From Mxb001 sp964537955 (GTDB lineage Bacteria > Actinomycetota > Actinomycetes > S36-B12): DNA of 64,000 nucleotides. This document shows, piece after piece, positions 62,246 to 64,000 of the stretch. Every line of letters starts with the position of its first letter. Within the stretch, counting starts at the first letter, position 1. Where the stretch lies: positions 61,415-125,414 of the forward strand of contig CAZICY010000001.1 in the NCBI GenBank assembly GCA_964537955.1. Reading direction: 5' to 3'. Made by a program: the position numbers and the translations under genes. The notes under the pieces are model-generated. The model had not been told where the DNA came from. It saw only the letters and a program-made list of their open reading frames with translations, and did no database searches.

Positions 62246-64000
62246 CCGCCCTCGACGACGCACCCAGTGGCCCGGCGCGCGTAAGCCTCACCTTCCTGCC
62301 CGCGGGCAAGTCGGTGCGCGTGCCGAGCGGCGTGAGCGTCTTCGACGCAGCACTGTGGAACGGCGTACCCGTCGACTCCACCTGCGGCGGCCACGGCACC
62401 TGCAAGAAGTGCAAGGTCCGCGTGATCGACGCATCCCTGCCGATCAGCGCGCTGGACGAGCGGGCCTTCAGTGCCGAGCAGCTGGATCAGGGCTGGCGCC
62501 TGGCCTGCATGGCCACGGCGACCCGGGACCTCGAGGTCGATGTGCCGGAGCTCACGACCCGCCCCAAGGCGGCCACCGTCGGCGTCGGCCGCCAGGTGAT
62601 CCTGCGTCCCGCGGTGCAGAAGCGCTTCCTCACGCTTGAGGACGCGACGCTCTCCGATCAGCGCACCGACGTGGAGCGCGTGCTCGCGGCTATCGACGAC
62701 CTCGAGCTCAACGTCGACCCGCACGTGCTGCGCACCCTCGGTCGCACGCTGCGTTCCGCCAACTGGGAGGTCACGGCGGTGATCGTCGGCACCGATCTCA
62801 TCGCCGTCGAGCCGGGCGACACCACCGGGGCGGCGTACGGGGTCGCGTACGACCTGGGCACAACGACGGCCGTGGCGACCCTCATGGACCTCACCACAGG
62901 TGCACCGATCGCCGTCGCGTCGATGCTCAACCAGCAGCAGCCCTTCGGTGCCGACGTGATCAGCCGCATCAGCGCCACGATGCTCGATCCCGATTCGCTG
63001 CCGAAGCTGCAGGAGCTCGCGCAAGCGACTCTCGATGAGCTCACGCAGGATGTGTGCACGCAGGCCGGCATCGATCCGTCGTCGGTCTACGAGGTGGCGC
63101 TCGCGGGGAATGCCACGATGGCCCAGCTCGTGCTCGGCATCGACCCAGAGCCCCTCGGTGTCGCGCCCTTCATCCTCGCTACGTCGTCTTACGCAAGCCT
63201 GCTCGCCGCGGACCTGGGCGTACACGTCCATCCGCGGGCACGCGCCATGCTCTTCCCGCATCTGGGCGCCTACGTCGGCGGCGACATCATCGCCGGCGTC
63301 CTCGCATCGGGCATGGACCGCGACAAGCGCCTGCGCCTCTTCATCGATATCGGCACCAACTGCGAGATCGTCCTCGGCAACGGCGAGAAGCTCATGTCGA
63401 CCGCCGCTCCCGCGGGCCCCGCCTTCGAGGCCGCATCGATCCGCTGCGGCATGCGTGCGGCTCCCGGCGCGATCGAGGTAGTGGCGATCGGCGACGAGGG
63501 GATCACCCTCCAGGTCATCGATGACGCACCGCCCGTGGGCATCTGCGGCTCCGGCCTGGTCGACGCGATCGCCGAGCTCGCGCGTGTCGGCCTCCTCGAC
63601 TCCTCCGGCCGATTCCTCTCCGATGAGCGCATCGCCGAGATGCGCCCCGACCTCGCCGACCGCTTCGTGGAGCGCGACGGTGAGCGCCTCTTCGTGCTGG
63701 CCACGGCCGCGGAGTCCGGCAACGGCACCGACGTCGTGCTCAGCCAGCGCGACGTCCGCGAGTTGCAATTCGCCAAGGCCGCGATCTCGACGGGCTGGAA
63801 GCTCCTGCTCGAGGAGTTCGGCGTCGAGGAGTCCGAGATCCAGCAGGTCCTGCTCGCCGGATCATTCGGCACCTACCTCTCGGCACGCAGTGCCGTCGGC
63901 ATCGGCCTGGTCCCGGGTATCCCCGTCATGCGCATCGTGAGCGCCGGCAATGTCGCGGGCGAGGGCGCCAAGATGGCACTCCTCTCCGACTCCGAGCGCC
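62242..64000 (+). CDS. RACo-type ATP-dependent reductive activator of corrinoid proteins (truncated by the window edge)
   Basis: The frame starts at ATG 62242, overlapping the upstream stop, and stays open to the last base; about 586 residues are visible and a short C terminus is missing. A plant-type [2Fe-2S] domain with Cys48, Cys54, Cys57 and Cys89 (STCGGHGTCKKC, LACMA) is followed by a linker and an ASKHA ATPase region with AYDLGTTTAVATLMD, DIGTNCEIVLG, GICGSGLVDAI and LLAGSFGTYL. RACo proteins re-reduce oxidised Co(II) corrinoid to Co(I) using ATP and low-potential electrons. Its presence completes the methyltransferase set. Confidence 0.93.
   Translation, partial: MTALDDAPSGPARVSLTFLPAGKSVRVPSGVSVFDAALWNGVPVDSTCGGHGTCKKCKVRVIDASLPISALDERAFSAEQLDQGWRLACMATATRDLEVDVPELTTRPKAATVGVGRQVILRPAVQKRFLTLEDATLSDQRTDVERVLAAIDDLELNVDPHVLRTLGRTLRSANWEVTAVIVGTDLIAVEPGDTTGAAYGVAYDLGTTTAVATLMDLTTGAPIAVASMLNQQQPFGADVISRISATMLDPDSLPKLQELAQATLDELTQDVCTQAGIDPSSVYEVALAGNATMAQLVLGIDPEPLGVAPFILATSSYASLLAADLGVHVHPRARAMLFPHLGAYVGGDIIAGVLASGMDRDKRLRLFIDIGTNCEIVLGNGEKLMSTAAPAGPAFEAASIRCGMRAAPGAIEVVAIGDEGITLQVIDDAPPVGICGSGLVDAIAELARVGLLDSSGRFLSDERIAEMRPDLADRFVERDGERLFVLATAAESGNGTDVVLSQRDVRELQFAKAAISTGWKLLLEEFGVEESEIQQVLLAGSFGTYLSARSAVGIGLVPGIPVMRIVSAGNVAGEGAKMALLSDSER

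Overview
The window is high-GC DNA (about 70 % by eye) from an actinobacterium of the class Actinomycetes. The evidence is gene content and order: mtrA-mtrB-lpqB, a WhiB2-type regulator, DUF3499, coenzyme F420 genes (fbiC, fbiA, fbiB), a Pmt protein mannosyltransferase, a SepX/GlpR-Glp pair, a Ruc/FmdB-like zinc ribbon behind a CIRCE element, and many 1-4 bp start/stop overlaps. I do not assign a lower rank. No insertion sequence, phage, CRISPR array or rRNA is visible. No gene-free stretch exceeds about 200 bp.

Layout. 1-8.5 kb is a mostly minus-strand housekeeping block (glmU, tRNA-Gln, ispE, rsmA, tatD, metG, rsmI), interrupted by a plus-strand acyl-CoA desaturase/TetR pair with its own operator. 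8.6-16 kb holds pmt, a secreted protein, tRNA-Ala, sepX, a GNAT enzyme, moaC, glp/moeA, galU, a 5-formyl-THF cyclo-ligase and two tandem fluoride channel genes. 16-24 kb holds an ABC-2 exporter, the CIRCE-controlled ruc gene, a SAF-domain protein, mscL, a class III aminotransferase and several poorly known genes. 24-35 kb holds secA, an atypical LuxR-type regulator, comF, ahcY, a CPBP protease, then mtrA-mtrB-lpqB. 34.8-43.3 kb is a minus-strand envelope block (manA, a Trm112-like protein, manB, DUF3499, DUF5719, a large membrane glycosyltransferase, whiB). 43.3-49.4 kb is F420 biosynthesis plus a sugar-1-phosphate nucleotidyltransferase.

The most striking region is 49.5-64 kb. Two divergent operons meet at 58.35-58.50 kb. 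The leftward operon encodes a non-pyrrolysine MttB-family methyltransferase, choline dehydrogenase, betaine aldehyde dehydrogenase and a glycine-betaine type ABC importer (ATPase, double-length permease, lipoprotein). The rightward operon encodes an IclR regulator, a methyltransferase corrinoid protein, a MetV-like cysteine-rich protein, MetF, an MtgA-like methyl-corrinoid:tetrahydrofolate methyltransferase and a RACo-type corrinoid reactivase, the last cut by the window edge. Together they form a complete inferred route: import choline or glycine betaine, oxidise choline to glycine betaine, move one N-methyl group through cobalamin to tetrahydrofolate, and oxidise methyl-THF to methylene-THF. 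Such corrinoid systems are known mainly from anaerobes. Here the system appears in an F420-producing actinomycete, under a perfect inverted repeat that is a strong candidate IclR operator.
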